From Niebla homalea (taxonomy: Eukaryota > Ascomycota > Lecanoromycetes > Lecanorales > Ramalinaceae), in the NCBI GenBank assembly GCA_019925105.1, contig JAHGAU010000013.1, positions 1,116,001 to 1,180,000 of the forward strand: DNA of 64,000 nucleotides. The letters run 5' to 3'. Shown piece by piece: positions 44,351-57,268 of the stretch. The notes below the pieces were generated by a model that was not told where the DNA came from, made no database searches, and was given only the letters and a program-made list of their open reading frames with translations. Position 1 is the stretch's first letter; each line of letters begins with the position of its first letter. The position numbers and the translations under genes were made by a program.

Positions 44351-46646
44351 ATGCCCTCACGCGACCTCGAACCTGGCATCACTCCTCAATCTCCCCTCTC
44401 TACCGATTTTGCCCGTCAGCAGCTACAGAAGCAGCAAGGGAACAATTACCATTCGAGTTCCTTGAAGATGATCAACCCCGCGAGTGTCAATCGCACCAGT
44501 CTGCATCCTACTGGTGTAGAGTGAGTCCTTCTCTGGCCCCTGACATGATCCGACGGGCGTGGTGGGCTTTGGAGGCCAATTCGACCAGTCAATTGCAGGC
44601 CATGGCTGATGTATCAATGCCAGACCACATCGCGAACACACCGAGATAGAAGAAGAACTGCACGAGAAAGCACACATCGATTACGATCGGGTCTCGATTG
44701 TTCGTCAACCCCTTTACCTCGACCTCAATCGCTCGAACATGAAGTGCTGAAACAATACCAATCTCAACAGATAGCCAACCCTTCCGTCGCCGCACTGTAC
44801 GAAGATGCCTTGGTCTACGAGACCGGTTCAGCCATCACCTCCACAGGCGCTCTGACGGCATACTCAGGATCCAAAACCGGGCGATCGCCGCTGGACAAAC
44901 GGATAGTGGAAGAACCAGGCTCCCAAGATGATGTCTGGTGGGGGCCCGTCAACAAGCCCATGTCGCCACAGGTACGTTACGTTTCATGATGAGGCTACCG
45001 TATCCTGTCAATATACCTACAACAGGAGAAAGAAGGCTGTGCATGAAGGAAGAGGAAGGGATTCCCTCCGTGGCGAAGTTGCCGAGGCAGGGGACTCCCC
45101 GCATTCAACTTGCATAACGGCCGCCCCTGTCCTTATCTCTTATCGGCACGTGATACTATACCCCTTTTCTGACTGACTCGAGCTCATTCGCAGGTCTGGA
45201 AAATCAACCGTGAACGCGCAGTAGATTACTTAAACACTCGAAATCGCATATATGTCATTGATGGCTTCGCCGGCTGGGATGTGCGGTATCGAATCAGTGT
45301 CCGAATCATCTGCGCCCGAGCATACCATGCGCTGTTCATGCGAAATATGCTCATCAGGCCCTCGCAAGAAGAGCTCGACCATTTCCAGCCCGACTATGTA
45401 GTCTACAATGCTGGATCCTTCCCTGCCAATCGCTTCACCACCGGAATGAGCTCGTCCACCTCTGTCGCACTTAATTTCAAGGAAAAGGAAATGGTCATTT
45501 TAGGAACCGAATACGCCGGCGAAATGAAAAAGGGCATCTTCACCGTCCTTTTCTACGAAATGCCCGTCAAGCACAACGTCCTCACCCTTCACTCCTCTGC
45601 CAACCAGGGCAAAAATGGCGACGTCACCGTCTTCTTCGGTCTGTCGGGAACGGGGAAAACGACCCTCAGCGCCGACCACAAGCGCGCTCTCATCGGCGAC
45701 GATGAACACTGTTGGTCAGACACGGGGGTCTTCAACATCGAGGGCGGCTGTTACGCCAAATGCATCAACCTCTCGGAAGAAAAGGAACCCGACATCTTCA
45801 ACGCCATCCGGTTCGGCTCCATCCTCGAGAACGTGGTATTCCGTCCTGACACTCGGGTGGTCGACTACGACGACGCCACTCTGACGGAAAACACCCGCTG
45901 CGCCTACCCGATCGAGTATATCGAGAACACCAAGATCCCCTGCGTGTCCGACTCCCACCCATCCAACATCATCTTACTGACATGCGACGCCCGAGGTGTG
46001 CTCCCGCCCATTAGCAAATTGACATCCGAGCAGACAATGTTCCACTTCATATCGGGCTACACCTCCAAAATGGCCGGCACCGAAGACGGCGTCACGGAAC
46101 CGCAAGCCACGTTCTCATCCTGTTTCGCGCAACCGTTTTTGGCGCTCCATCCAATGCGCTATGCCAAGATGCTGGCCGACAAGATCGCTCACCACAACGC
46201 CAACGCGTGGCTCTTGAACACCGGATGGGTGGGTGCAGGGGCAACGACGGGTGGGAAACGCTGCCCGTTGAAGTACACGCGGGCGATTCTGGATGCCATC
46301 CATAGCGGGGAACTGGCCAAGGCGCAGTATGAGACGTACGAGACGTTCAATCTGCATGTGCCGACCAACTGCCCGGGCGTGCCCACCGAGTTGCTGAATC
46401 CGGCGAGGAGCTGGTCAGGCGCGACGGATTTCAAGCAGGAGGTGACGAAGTTGGGCGGGTTGTTCGTGGAGAATTTCAGGAAGTACGAGGATCAGGCTAC
46501 CAAGGAGGTCATTGAAGCCGGTATGTTTTGATTCCCCCCTTTTAAGCTGATATTGTGGGTGTGTCCTAGTAGTTACTGATGCATGCGTTGTGGACACAGG
46601 TCCGCAGGTTCACACCACCAACCGCGTGAATGGTAAGGCTGCTTGA
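44351..46646 (+). CDS. PCK1: Phosphoenolpyruvate carboxykinase (ATP)
   Basis: Five exons (44351-44520, 44624-44699, 44771-44971, 45194-46520, 46600-46646) give 606 residues. Junctions restore [52 protein letters not shown] and the C-terminal [14 protein letters not shown]. The kinase P-loop [11 protein letters not shown] is at about residues 300-310. The downstream metal-site region includes [20 protein letters not shown], and [12 protein letters not shown] is also conserved. The enzyme converts oxaloacetate and ATP to PEP, the committed step of cytosolic gluconeogenesis (AcuF in Aspergillus). The N-terminal 80 residues are longer than in yeast, as in other filamentous fungi. The last exon is only 47 bp. 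Confidence 0.96.
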
Positions 46647-48050
46647 GGGATGGAATGCTTCGTTTTTTGCCATGTTGAGATGCAGGTACAAAAGGGGTGC
46701 GCCCGGACGCACTTTGAGTAAAAGTTTCAAAAAAGGACTGGGCTTATTCAAGCCGATTGGAGAGAGCGTGAGTGACACCGCTGGTTGTAGCTGGCATCTG
46801 GACTGTATGTACCATACCAAAAGACATTGTAAGATTGTCCAAAATTAAGAAACGCATCTGAAGATCATTGTTGACTCTCCCCTTTATCGATTGACCCCAA
46901 AATACCATGCCTGATGATTCGACGAGGATAGCATGGTCAACACGTGAGTACATCCTTTCTCAAAGATTCGCTAAAAAAAAACACCCTCACCATCGTTTCT
47001 CAAACCGCTTCTGTGCCTCATTACCGTTCTGTTTCCGTTTTCCGTTCCAGATATCCCCATCAAGAGCGACAACTGCAATAACAACAACAAGCTGCACCTG
47101 CAAAGCCTGGACCACTGACTGCCCCCCCGGGGAGGGAGACAGGACGAAGTCAGGACCATCCAACACCGCTGCTCGCGTAACATGTGCAAGCTGACAGCCG
47201 ACCCGATATCACCCAGCGAAGATTAAGCGAGAGGCGCGGTGGGGCGGTGGGATATACCTAGGAAGGTGGTGACCCCTCGGACCCAGTTGTTGGTTGAACG
47301 GCGCATCTTTGAGGCTTGTTGTGCGCCCTTTTTCTTTGCGTAGCCGATTCCTAGGACGGTTTTGTGTATAAGTTGCAGCAAGTCACTGTGAGTGTGGGTC
47401 TTCAAGTGTGATGATGTTTGTCAGCGTTGAACGGGAAGGCAAACCCGGTGGACCCTGAAACATCGCAAGCAGGCTTAAAACGCCCCGCCGTTTGCCCCTC
47501 TTGCTTTGCCCCCAAGGCTGAGGGAACTCCTCCCTCCATCACATCCGCAGTGCATGCAGATAGGTAGTCACATTTCTTCGACCAACCGATATACGATTGC
47601 TGTGCGCTCAGTACTACTGCACAACTTCCTACACCATCATATCGACTCGGTTATTAATAGCTGGATCTTGCATTCGACATCCCTCCAAGCCATGCATCAT
47701 GCTACCTTTTCCCTTGGATGATCTGATCTGACCCTCATTGAATGAGGCTCAAGGCGGTGCCTACAGTGCATTCTTATTGCCGTCTTTGCTTGCCTGGTTG
47801 GTCTCGGCTGTCACAAGTGTCTGTTTCAACATCCTCGTCGTCATGCACGAGGACGGCACGACATCGTATAAGCGGAGGGGAGGATTGAGGCTTCGGATGT
47901 TGCAATACTATCGCATTCTTCTTTAGCCTTGTCCGCATTATGAGGCTCATAAGTATCTGCCATGTTGTCTGCTATTCTTTCTTGTGCGTCTTTGCTGGTC
48001 GGTGTCCGCTCTCTTTCTAGCATCAGAGGAAGTAAGGGAAGCCTTTCAAT
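46647..48050. other. Intergenic, no gene seen
   Basis: This 1.4-kb stretch lies between two plus-strand genes. Short open frames on both strands (60-95 codons) lack domains. A run of eight A lies at about 46973-46980 and a C run near 47115. It probably holds the PCK 3' UTR and the promoter of the next gene. Confidence 0.4.
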
Positions 48051-50005
48051 ATGCAGCTTTTGATCTGCTTGCCGCTGTTCTTGCTCGAAGCCTTACTCAG
48101 TCATGCCTTCTTGAGTGATCTTCTACCCAAGAGGTCAGAAGCTGTCCGCATTGATCGTCACTCCCTGTCCAGCAATGCCATTCATGAAGATCACCATCGG
48201 AGGATGGTCGCTGCACGGTCCATTTCCGACTTGAACAAACGGGCCTCGAGCCTAGATGGAGTTTTCAAGAAGCACATTGAGTTGCGCTATGTCCATGGTC
48301 AGTGTGTCCGGCATTGCGAGACAACATAATACTGACTCTGGTGGGAATAGGTGACCCACTGGCAGCCCAGCCGCAAAGACGGTCAGTCCAGGCTCAGACA
48401 CAATTCTCTGCCAACGTCCAAATGGATGCGGATCTTCCAACCATGCTCCTCGAGGACATCGATGACCACCTCGAGGAGGTCAACTGCCAACCCTCTAGCA
48501 TTGAGCTCCATTTCAAGGACCCATGGATCCCCTCTGCTGTTCAGCAGAAAGCGCAATACTCTCCTGACGTGATAGTCATCACATCCCACCTTGGCTGCAA
48601 CGACGAAGGCGAGCGCAAGCCTCATCTGTAAATTCCCCTTGCCACTTTCTGCCCTTCCCGCCCTAACTGTTGCAGCGTACACGGGATTGAGAAGACTGAA
48701 TCATCACTCACCCTCCGGATCAGGCCGACGTCCTGGGAGGATTCCTTCCATCACGTCAATGTCCATTTCGGGAATGATCCCAAGATCGAGCCCTTCCAGC
48801 CAATCAAGAAAAGACAAGCAGCAGTCGTAACAGCCGCATCAGCTGCTGCAAGCGCGTCGGTCTCATTTCCTGCCGCAAACGCTTCTGTCTCATTTCCTTC
48901 TGCACCAACCACGACGCCAACAATTACCTCTGTCCATCAAGCAAGCATTGATCACTCTTGGATCGACACTTCAATTGTGCCACCAAACTTTCCCGGGGTC
49001 GATAGCTCCTCCCCCGTCGGATTGACTGTGAATTGCAAGAATTGCTCCATACAGGGAAGTATCGATCTCAGCTATGCCAACTTCTCTGCCGGTAACAGCA
49101 ATGATACAGTAACGGAAGTTGGAGACTTCATCAAAGAAGGAACCCTCGAGTTCGCCCTGAACGATCTCGCTACCCACATGGAGCTGGAAAGCACCGTGCA
49201 GGCATCTACCTCGCCCTACGAGTATAAAGCACCGATTCCAGACATCCACCTCACTCCTTTCTATATACCCGGTATAGCCACAGTAGGCCCAGTGGTCCGG
49301 CCTACAGTGAGCATTAGCGTCCAGGTCTCCGCACAGCTGGATTTCTCCTACGGCTTCGACCTGAATCTTCCTGGCACAGCATCCATCACACTGGATCTAG
49401 CCCATCCCGGAAACTCCAGCGTGGTCGGCTTCCATAACCCACAGGTTTCCGCATTACCATTCCAGTCACAGATCGATCATGTAAACCTCACAGTGTCCGT
49501 GGGCTTCAGCCCAGAACTCCTCCTCAACGCCATGGTGCTCGACAATTATGGCCAGATCGGCGCGGGCGTGTTCTTCGACCTCCCCAAACTCAGCGCCACA
49601 TTCTCACAGGTCGATCATGTGGACGACAAATGCAACCCCACCAATGCCACCGACACATACAAAGACTTCATCTCCAACAGCCTCACCCACATCGTCCCGA
49701 GCGTGGACCTTGATGTGGGTGTCTTGGCCGACGTGAAAGTCCATATACCAGACGTCCCATATAACATATCTGACGGTGGCACGGACATGCTTTTCAGCAC
49801 GCAGTATTCGCTGCCGACGGCGTGTCTGAGCTTCGACAAGGCGAAGAAGACGTATGGCGCCGTCGCTGCCACCACTGATGCTTCTGCTCATGGTCATGGT
49901 GGGTCTAAATCGTCGGGCGCCGCGTCTTTGAGATACGATGAGCGGCTGCTGGGAGCCACCCTGTTGTTGATGTTGTTGTTGTTGGCGGGGTTGGATCATG
50001 TGTAG
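48051..50005 (+). CDS. Secreted, probably GPI-anchored DUF7029/DUF7223-like protein
   Basis: Exons 48051-48297, 48351-48627 and 48676-50005 (introns 53 and 48 bp) give 617 residues. A signal peptide (LLICLPLFLLEALLSHAFLS) starts the protein. The N-terminal domain with SSSLDG/ELRY and SLTLRI segments matches what I know as DUF7029. A Ser/Ala/Thr-rich hinge carries a repeated ASVSFP(A/S)A motif. A Cys-containing beta-rich domain follows (VNCKNCSIQGSIDLSYANFS), then many predicted N-glycosylation sites. The C-terminus has a Ser/Gly-rich spacer and a hydrophobic LLGATLLLMLLLLAGLDHV, as in GPI-anchor signals. It is probably a cell-surface protein. Function is unknown. Confidence 0.78.
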
Positions 50006-51674
50006 CTTCCTTCTTTTCTAGGCGTCTGTTGATTGAAAAAGTGCTGGATCAATGCTGAGGCGGCTCATTTCTTGTTCTTCCAGGTTTTCGATTGGGTTTT
50101 GTTTGAATTTGCTCTTTGTGATGTAGTTTGGAAGTAGGCAGGCATGTCGATCACACCCTGACACAAACTTCGGTCCCCCTTTGCTTTCGTTTTCTTCAAA
50201 ATGCGCGTGTCCGCAGACGTGTAAACGTGTTAATTGGCAAATTTAGTTGGCGGCGGCGGCCGCCAGCAACTGCGTCGTTGACCGGCCGTTGTTAAAAGGC
50301 AAACCTCTACCAAATATACGTATCCCTCCCACCACACCATCCCGTTCCCCACAAAATGGCTATGGCGGAAGCGCGGGCTGTTTGTTTGTTTGTTTGTTCA
50401 GTCAACCGTGGGGAGTCACTTCACATATGACATAGTCCAAGGGTGGTGGTTGGGTCAATAACGCGATGGTGTTGCATGCCACAGCTCATGCTTGCCCTGC
50501 CCTGGCCCCACCGACATAGGTATCAATAAGCTAGTAGGCAGATCGATGCTGAAGATCGGTGGGCCTGTTTTTTGGGAGGGGGGGGGTTTGGTATTGATAC
50601 CCGCCCTTTGGGGGGGCCCTTTTGATGGTTAACAACAACAAGGATAACAAAAATAAGAGAAAATTCAGGCATGGGGTCTCGATGAAGGATTGTGGGAGTA
50701 GGAATAGTTAGTTGTGCATGGGGATTGATGGCGAAGCTAGTGGTTGATGATTGGTGGTCTAAGCAAGGATGTTTGCGTGAAGAGAGAGAGAGAGAAGATT
50801 GGATGGCTTTCCCACGGGAAAGTGGGGGGGGGGGGGGGCGTTTCTATGAGGAATTCGGAGTCATGATGGTAAGAGATGGCGGAATATGACAGATTGCAGA
50901 GGGCTTTCCACCCCTGGGAATTTTGCGGGCTGTTGACGGTTTGATACATACGGACACGGTATGGTACGTTTGAAGGGCCAAGATTCACGTCCGCCATGAC
51001 CTTTGATGAAAAGGCAGGTTGAAGTGGGCAGTGTAATGTGCTATTCAATCTCGAAGCAGGCGCAAGAACTGTGTGGGCGATATGACTGAAGTACGTATAC
51101 ATCGGATCGGGCAGGTGGTGCACGGAGGAGGGGGGCTGTATCGGAGGGTTTTTCTCATCATGATCGTGTCTGCAGGGGTTTCCGGATCAGACATGACGGA
51201 CTGCAGCTCGACGCTTCTGGTAGTCGTGATGATAGATGCATGATGTCGCTGCGGCTTTATCAGCCAGTTGCAAAATTATGGGAATTCAAACCAGCCCGAT
51301 ACATAAGGACCTGCTACCACCGTTTTCGCATTACGGATGTAGCTTGATTGGAAATTCATGCGAGAACGTGGTCGCGCACCCACTAGATCAGTACATTGTA
51401 CCTTTATCCTGCGAGAGTGAGGTCACTGCAAGTACCATGAGTGAGCATGGACACCACATATTGGTGGAACGAGCCACCGCACTCGATGTAGCGTTGCATC
51501 ATAAGACCTGGAGACGGATGATTGAAATGAGTACGACATAGCTCAGCGCTTCGCACTCTTCTTAATCACCCAGACATGCTTATCACGCTCATGTCTGGCC
51601 GCAATATAGGTGACGGAGGGAATATGGCGATAAACAGCTGAGCAGCCTCGTCAAGCCCGTGAAGCAATCACAGC
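50006..51674. repeat. Intergenic region with simple-sequence tracts
   Basis: No gene is recognised. Simple repeats stand out: TTTG repeats at about 50378-50398, G runs at 50575-50590 and 50823-50840 (up to 14-15 G), and AG repeats at 50781-50795. A GGCGGCGGCGGCCGCC stretch lies at about 50250. Frames of 65-128 codons here follow the low-complexity sequence and are not supported. Confidence 0.5.
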
Positions 51675-53475
51675 CTAGAGCTCCCTCTTCTTGAATTGGA
51701 TCATGGGTCCGTCTCGCATCGCGGCGTACGCATCGTACAGTTGAAATTGCTTCCGCTCCCTCCTTCCCCAGCCCAGTTCAGGACGACCCTCTCCGAGTGT
51801 TGATCCAGGCTCCGCCCTGATGTCCAAGCGATATAGCGTTCTCGCTACCGTCGTCAATAGCTCCAGCATGGCGAGATTTTGACCTGCACAATTGCCCCAG
51901 CCGGCGGAGAAGGGGTGCATATAAGTTGATGTTCGAGTTACATCCTCGGCAGTCACGCCTGCGTCTTTATCTACAATCCAGCGCTCTGGACGGAACACAT
52001 TCGGGTCACCGTACTCTTCACGTCGCCCACTGGACCATTCAGAGGTGCCAACAATGACGCCAGCCGGATAAAACTCTCCATCAATGATCTGCCCGCCGGC
52101 AAGGACAGTACGAGAAAGTTCGCTGGGGGCCGCGGGCGTCAAGCGCATGGTCTCATCGACGCAAGCTCGAAGATATTTGCAAGATGACAGTTTTGGTCCG
52201 CCCACAATCTCATCGGCTGAGTTGAATGTGCTGCGTACCTCCTTGACCAGCTTCTCGTAGGGCCTTAGATTCCGTGAGATATAGAAGAAGAAGCCGGACA
52301 AATTGATGGATGTAGTGTCGGAGCCAGCCACGACAAGAAGGTTCGCCTCGGCGAATAACTCTGGCTTGGAATACGCAGGCTTCCCCGTGTCCGGGTCCAC
52401 AGCCTGGAACAGGAAATGAAACATGTCCTGCCGCCTTTCCTTTTCATCTTCACCAGATCGTTCGAACGCACTCTCGGCCGCTCCGCGCGCGGCAACGCTT
52501 TCTTCAATGAATGTCCAATAAGCTTTCATGTCCCGGGGAGTAATCAGTTTGAGTAATTTACTCAGCCCTCGAGGCTTCAACCAAAGAAGGAGGCCCAAAA
52601 CAGGCGACCTAGTGAACTGTAACTTCTGAGCATGATAGTTTTTCCAGGGTAGGGATTTTCTCACCGGGTACATGAAGCTCATGTATGAATGGATCGCCTT
52701 GGGTATACACTTGAATCTGTTTTCGCCTGGTTCTTTGACATTGAGAGACTTGCCAAAACACAGATCGCACGAGATGTCGAACACAAGATAGTCGCTCCAC
52801 TCTGCCAAGTTCCTTGGCTTTGACCATTCTTTGCCACTCTCATCAGGGAGTAAATCATCCCACTGATCTACGTGCTTCTGAATGAATACGCCGGCAGCAC
52901 GGATTGATTTTTCAGTGAAGACAAAGTTTAGGAGCCGCCTCTTCTTGTGATGAAGAGCAACATCGCTTGTGTCGAGGGTATTGATTTTCATCGATTCTAT
53001 CTGCCAGAATTCATAGCTCTTGCTCCTCGACACGTTTGTTTTTGTGCCATAGATGTCACGGAAGGCCTGTGGCGAGTGGAAGACAATTGCTCCAGGAGTC
53101 ACACGGACTCTGGCTCCTAGAAACAAGTCAGTCAGGCAAGGGGTTGTGCGGTTGAAGCCTCATTCTGAGCGCTGTTGTGAGAAGGTGTTCTTTACCGTAG
53201 ATTTGGTGGCACTGCCAGATCCAGATATGACGATTGCCTCTGAGGGCGTGGTAGTATGAAGGCAGACCGGATATACGTGCAAGGAAAGGGCCTGGGACAT
53301 TGGCCAGTGGACTGAAGAAGACATTATACACTGCGTAGAGAATAAACTAATCTGTGGCATTAGTTCTATGATCTCCAGTTGCCTCAAGACCTACATAACA
53401 AGAGCCCACTATAAGGCCACTCAATATCCACCGTACAGCATTCAAGTGGGAAGAGGATATCAAAAGCAAGCCCAT
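51675..53475 (-). CDS. Cytochrome P450 monooxygenase
   Basis: Three exons (53475-53395, 53346-53196, 53116-51675) with introns of 48 and 79 bp give 557 residues. Exon 1 encodes the membrane anchor (MGLLLISSSHLNAVRWILSG onward) continuing into FILYAVYNVFFSPLANVPGP, the Pro-rich hinge. The I-helix AEANLLVVAGSDTTSINL, the K-helix ACVDETMRL (ExxR) and FRPERWI are intact. The heme loop FSAGWGNCAGQNLAM has the Cys ligand. It resembles the secondary-metabolism P450s that follow the CYP3-like clan pattern (benzoate-para-hydroxylase/trichothecene-type), but no family number is assigned. The substrate is unknown. It is intact, in contrast to the P450 remnant at 29.9-31.8 kb. Confidence 0.9.
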
Positions 53476-53923
53476 TCTTTAAGAAGAAGACGCGCAATCT
53501 CACAATGTTGTGTATATCAAAATGGTTGCTATTGAAAATGGTGAAGAATGAGATGCTGTGGTTGAGGGAAGTGAGATCCACAGTACGAAAACAGCACACG
53601 ATAATGGAGGATGGATGTTACCCCGCCGGCACGATACTAGCCACGGCCATTACGAGTGCTGTGATAGGATGCGGCAGGACGGCTCGCCCTGGGTATCGAA
53701 ATGTACCTGCTTATCGTCAAGGTAACTGGCGAATTATGTTGCGATTCCAGCTGCTTTTGGTTAGTTCCGTCTGACCTGCAGTGAACATGGGTTGGGACTC
53801 TCGACCAACCAGGAAGTGAGCTATGCATAATTGCTTCTTGAAATCTCCAGCCACCTCCACGCACTGCCGTATCCAATCCCCGCCCAAACCTTGAGTTGAG
53901 TCTACTCATATCCTTATCTTGCC

Positions 53924-54235
53924 ATGGTAGAGCTACTCTTTACTGAGCTTCTCAAAATCAGCGGCATACCCGCTCTTTCTTTAGGCCTTCTTCACCATAG
54001 CAACTTCACAAAGCGCACGTCGGCCAGCCACATTACCGACTCAACGCCAACATACCATGATCCAAGCTACCGAATTGCCTCTCTGACTAAAGCTTTGATA
54101 TTCAATGAGTCTGGGAGTAGGAAGACTGTTGACCGCTTGAGGTGCCACGAGCGCAACGGCAAAGCCAAAAAGCTTGTCGAAACGCGTGCCACTCCCACAT
54201 GGCGAGCGGGCCAAGTTAGATTTACACACCGATAG
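53924..54235 (+). pseudogene. Beta-lactamase/transesterase-like N-terminal fragment
   Basis: The frame MVELLFTELLKISGIPALSL to YRIASLTKAL matches the N-terminus of fungal serine beta-lactamase-like hydrolases and transesterases, including the catalytic SxxK tetrad (SLTK). The match ends after about 66 residues and the remaining 300 or so are not found in any frame up to 55170. The gene is truncated. Proteins of this class act as acyltransferases in some polyketide clusters, which fits the neighbouring P450 and O-methyltransferase but does not prove a link. Confidence 0.6.
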
Positions 54236-55174
54236 TCGCCTCGCGCCAATAATGAAGCTTTCAAACAATGATAAGGTCAGGCCGAGAATTAGTTCTCAGC
54301 CTCTCGGAGCGGAAGCGCGGGGTCATGCAGCGACTCAATTGCTCCACGCTTCAAGTACTAAGTAAGTCATGGCCAATGCACCTCCGTCAATCTGAAGACC
54401 CCAGCCGACGTGGAGGACCAGGCCATGTGGTGTGGTGATGTTGCCACCGACCAAGCTGGCAAGTACCTTCACTAATTGCAGAAAGCGTTGACAGAGCCAC
54501 AACTACCGTGCTGGGGTGGAGCAGCAGCAGCTCAGCAGCTCAGCAGCCGTTCAGTCTATCAAACCTTCTTATAGAATCTATTCGACTACATACAGCACGA
54601 ATTTCGACGTGGATGGATACATGCTGTATTAGGCCGCTGGTAGAGAAGTCACTTAGGGAACAGCCTGTCCGTAGATGTTTCTGTTCACGCAATTGCTGAA
54701 CGATCCATTGTGGAGCCGGATCTAACGTGGAGATAGATAGGTGTATGCACGTCGTGGAGGATGTAGTTGGACTGTACACCCTGTTGGTGATGTGCTGAAA
54801 AGTGTCCTAAAGCTCTGTACAGCTCCTATGTTTGATTGGAATGCTGCTTTAGCGGGCGTTATTAAGACATGAAGCAAGCGGTCAGAGACAGATCTATAGG
54901 CATCCGGACGATGTCAATACCATAGACTTACGATTTCAGTGTACGCCGCCACATCGACTTTGATAAGCCGCCAAGGAAGTGCTTTCGGGTTTAAAGAGTC
55001 TTTTCCGGAAATAAAGGTGTGGCGGTGCCTGAGATGCTGAATTGTACCTACCAGCAGCAAAACGTACCGGCAACCCTTTGAGAGCACGTTACTCCTTGTT
55101 CCATTGCATCAGGTCTCGACCAAAAGCAGGAGAACGCTTTAGCACCCGCGTCCTCAACTCACATCTCGCTCAGC
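54236..55174. other. No gene recognised
   Basis: Contains a CAG/CTCAG-rich short repeat at about 54521-54550 (GCAGCAGCAGCTCAGCAG) and scattered short frames. Possible decayed remainder of the beta-lactamase-like gene, but no similarity can be followed. Confidence 0.4.
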
Positions 55175-56574
55175 ATGTCTGCCTTTACCCTACTTCTCGC
55201 AACCAGGTTGGCCTTCCTAGCGCTCGGCATTGCGGCATACTACTATGTCTGGCACCTGCTTATACATAACGGCACTCAAGGATTGATGGCTGCTGCGCGT
55301 GACAATGGGCCTCACTTCCTCCCTGGTACTCGAGAACCATTACTGCAACGATGTAAGCAGATCCTACCTCGCCGATAACCTGACTTTGCCATTCCAATAG
55401 AAGTATTTCAGTCCATACCTCCCTGCTGGGGAGCTGTCACGTCTTCGGCTTTAGTTACTTTCTACCCCGTATATCATATCTGCAACTTTTGACTCGCTTA
55501 CAATCCGTGTGCTCCAGATACCGGTGTTTCTTCAGTCGACTACCAACTGACGGTGCTCAATTCGTTCTTCTATCCGCTGCTGTCAGGCTCTCATCCTTCT
55601 GCATCACTACAGCTCTACCACTTTGCAGGCTCGTGTTTTACAGGGTATGCACTGCTGTTACTGGAGGGATTACGAGACGGTAATAGGTGGACGATCATTG
55701 CTTTGTACCCCGCCCCCAACCCTTCTTGGGTAATTCTCGTTCTGATCTATGACACTGACAATTTGCAAGCTCTGCTACTTGGGGCCTCCTGATGCAAAAT
55801 GCATCTTACGCTGTCACTGCACCTTTCTTGCTCCTGCTTCACCTTTCGACGTCGCCAACGGTCAACTCCCGTACTTCAAAAAACAGCTGCCTCGTTTCTC
55901 TCCCCGATGTGATCAGTATAGCGCCTTCCATGTTCATAGGCTTTGCTCTGCCAGCCATATTGATGGTCCTTCCAGCCCCAACCCTTGTCTCTCACCAGAC
56001 TAAGCAGATGTTTATGGCATCCTGGCAAGTCTTTCCCCTGTGGGTCAGCCTTGTCCAACAATTATCCTCGCCTGGTATTACTTATGCGTTGGGACTCCCC
56101 AAGGCGAAAGCCCGCCAAATGGATTCAATCATAGCGATGCGGGTATTCTACCTTGCGATCTTGGCGATTGCTGCACTGACGCACCTCTCAACCTTTTACC
56201 TCATCACCATGGCCTACCTCTTACCAGCAGGTGACGTTGGGGAGTACAAGGATGCGTGGAGTTTCAGCAATGTTTTCGTTCCGGCAGCCAGCACGCCAAG
56301 CTTCAAGGTGAACAGCATCGGCGAAGGCGCACACTTGATGATGCAATATGATGAGATAATTGGGAACGTTGCAGTGATGCTATGGGCCACTGCTTTGTAT
56401 TTCATAGCCCCTCCTGGGAAGCTCCAGCTGTCCCAAGCTCAACTTTTGGGTTTGGGATTGCTCCTTGTGATCGTCACCGGACCGATTGGGCTTGCTGTAG
56501 GACTCGTGTGGGCAAGGGACGAAAAACTGTTCAGCTCGGCTAACACAAAGGAGGGTAAGGATAAGACTCAATGA
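55175..56574 (+). CDS. Polytopic membrane protein of a metabolite-cluster-like family
   Basis: Exons 55175-55352, 55518-55704 and 55770-56574 (introns of 165 and 65 bp) give 389 residues. About eight hydrophobic segments span the length, for example FTLLLATRLAFLALGIAAYY, YHFAGSCFTGYALLLLEGL, SYAVTAPFLLLLHLSTSPT, MRVFYLAILAIAALTHLSTF and LLGLGLLLVIVTGPIGLAVG. The stretches LPGTREPLLQRYTG and WGLLMQNASYAV resemble a family of uncharacterised fungal membrane proteins often seen next to tailoring enzymes. Some members may be membrane terpene cyclases, but I cannot confirm that. The gene is intact. The second acceptor is AAG rather than CAG/TAG and is chosen by phase. Confidence 0.65.
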
Positions 56575-57268
56575 TCGGGACGATAAAGAAGAAGTCTTTG
56601 CAACGCCGAGAGATTCATCTCCTGCAGTCAGTCGAAGCGCATGAGCTTTCGGTTCACCGAGGAACAGACGACCGTTGGATGAGACCCTTTCTCTGGGAAG
56701 AGGCTGAGGATAGTGAGGTCTCGGCCTTAGGAAATTAAAGCAATTAGAAATGAGCAAAGCGAAACCACTCAGAAGCGAAGGGTACTTCAAGGGTATATTT
56801 TGGGGCTCGTCTCGTGTCATCACATGACCTGGTGCTTCAGAAATGGATGTGACAAGCAAGCGGAAGTCAAATGCGAACAACGAAAGGCAACCCAAGCCAA
56901 ATAGTTGACCAGACAAAAACCAAACAAATAATCAATCTCCTGAATACAGCGGTCAACAATGTTGCCTAACCATGGAATAATTTATTCACCGAGAGAAAAC
57001 GCACATCATTGCCCGTCTCTTCCACGCTCCTCTACCTCCATTACTTCTTCGATTAGAGTCGCAAATAGCGCAACTTGGTGCAATGTCAGTCTCTTCATCC
57101 ACGACAGCAAAGCCACTTGTTCAGCGAGCAAGCCGAGCTTACTCACACTTCAACTTCCTAGTCATCAATATCGACACGAACCCTTGCTGTGCTGTTGCAC
57201 GCTACTCAAGGTCTCCCATCTGCGGGTGCGGAGGTGGCGTCATCTCGAGGGGAGAGGTAGCTGCTACT

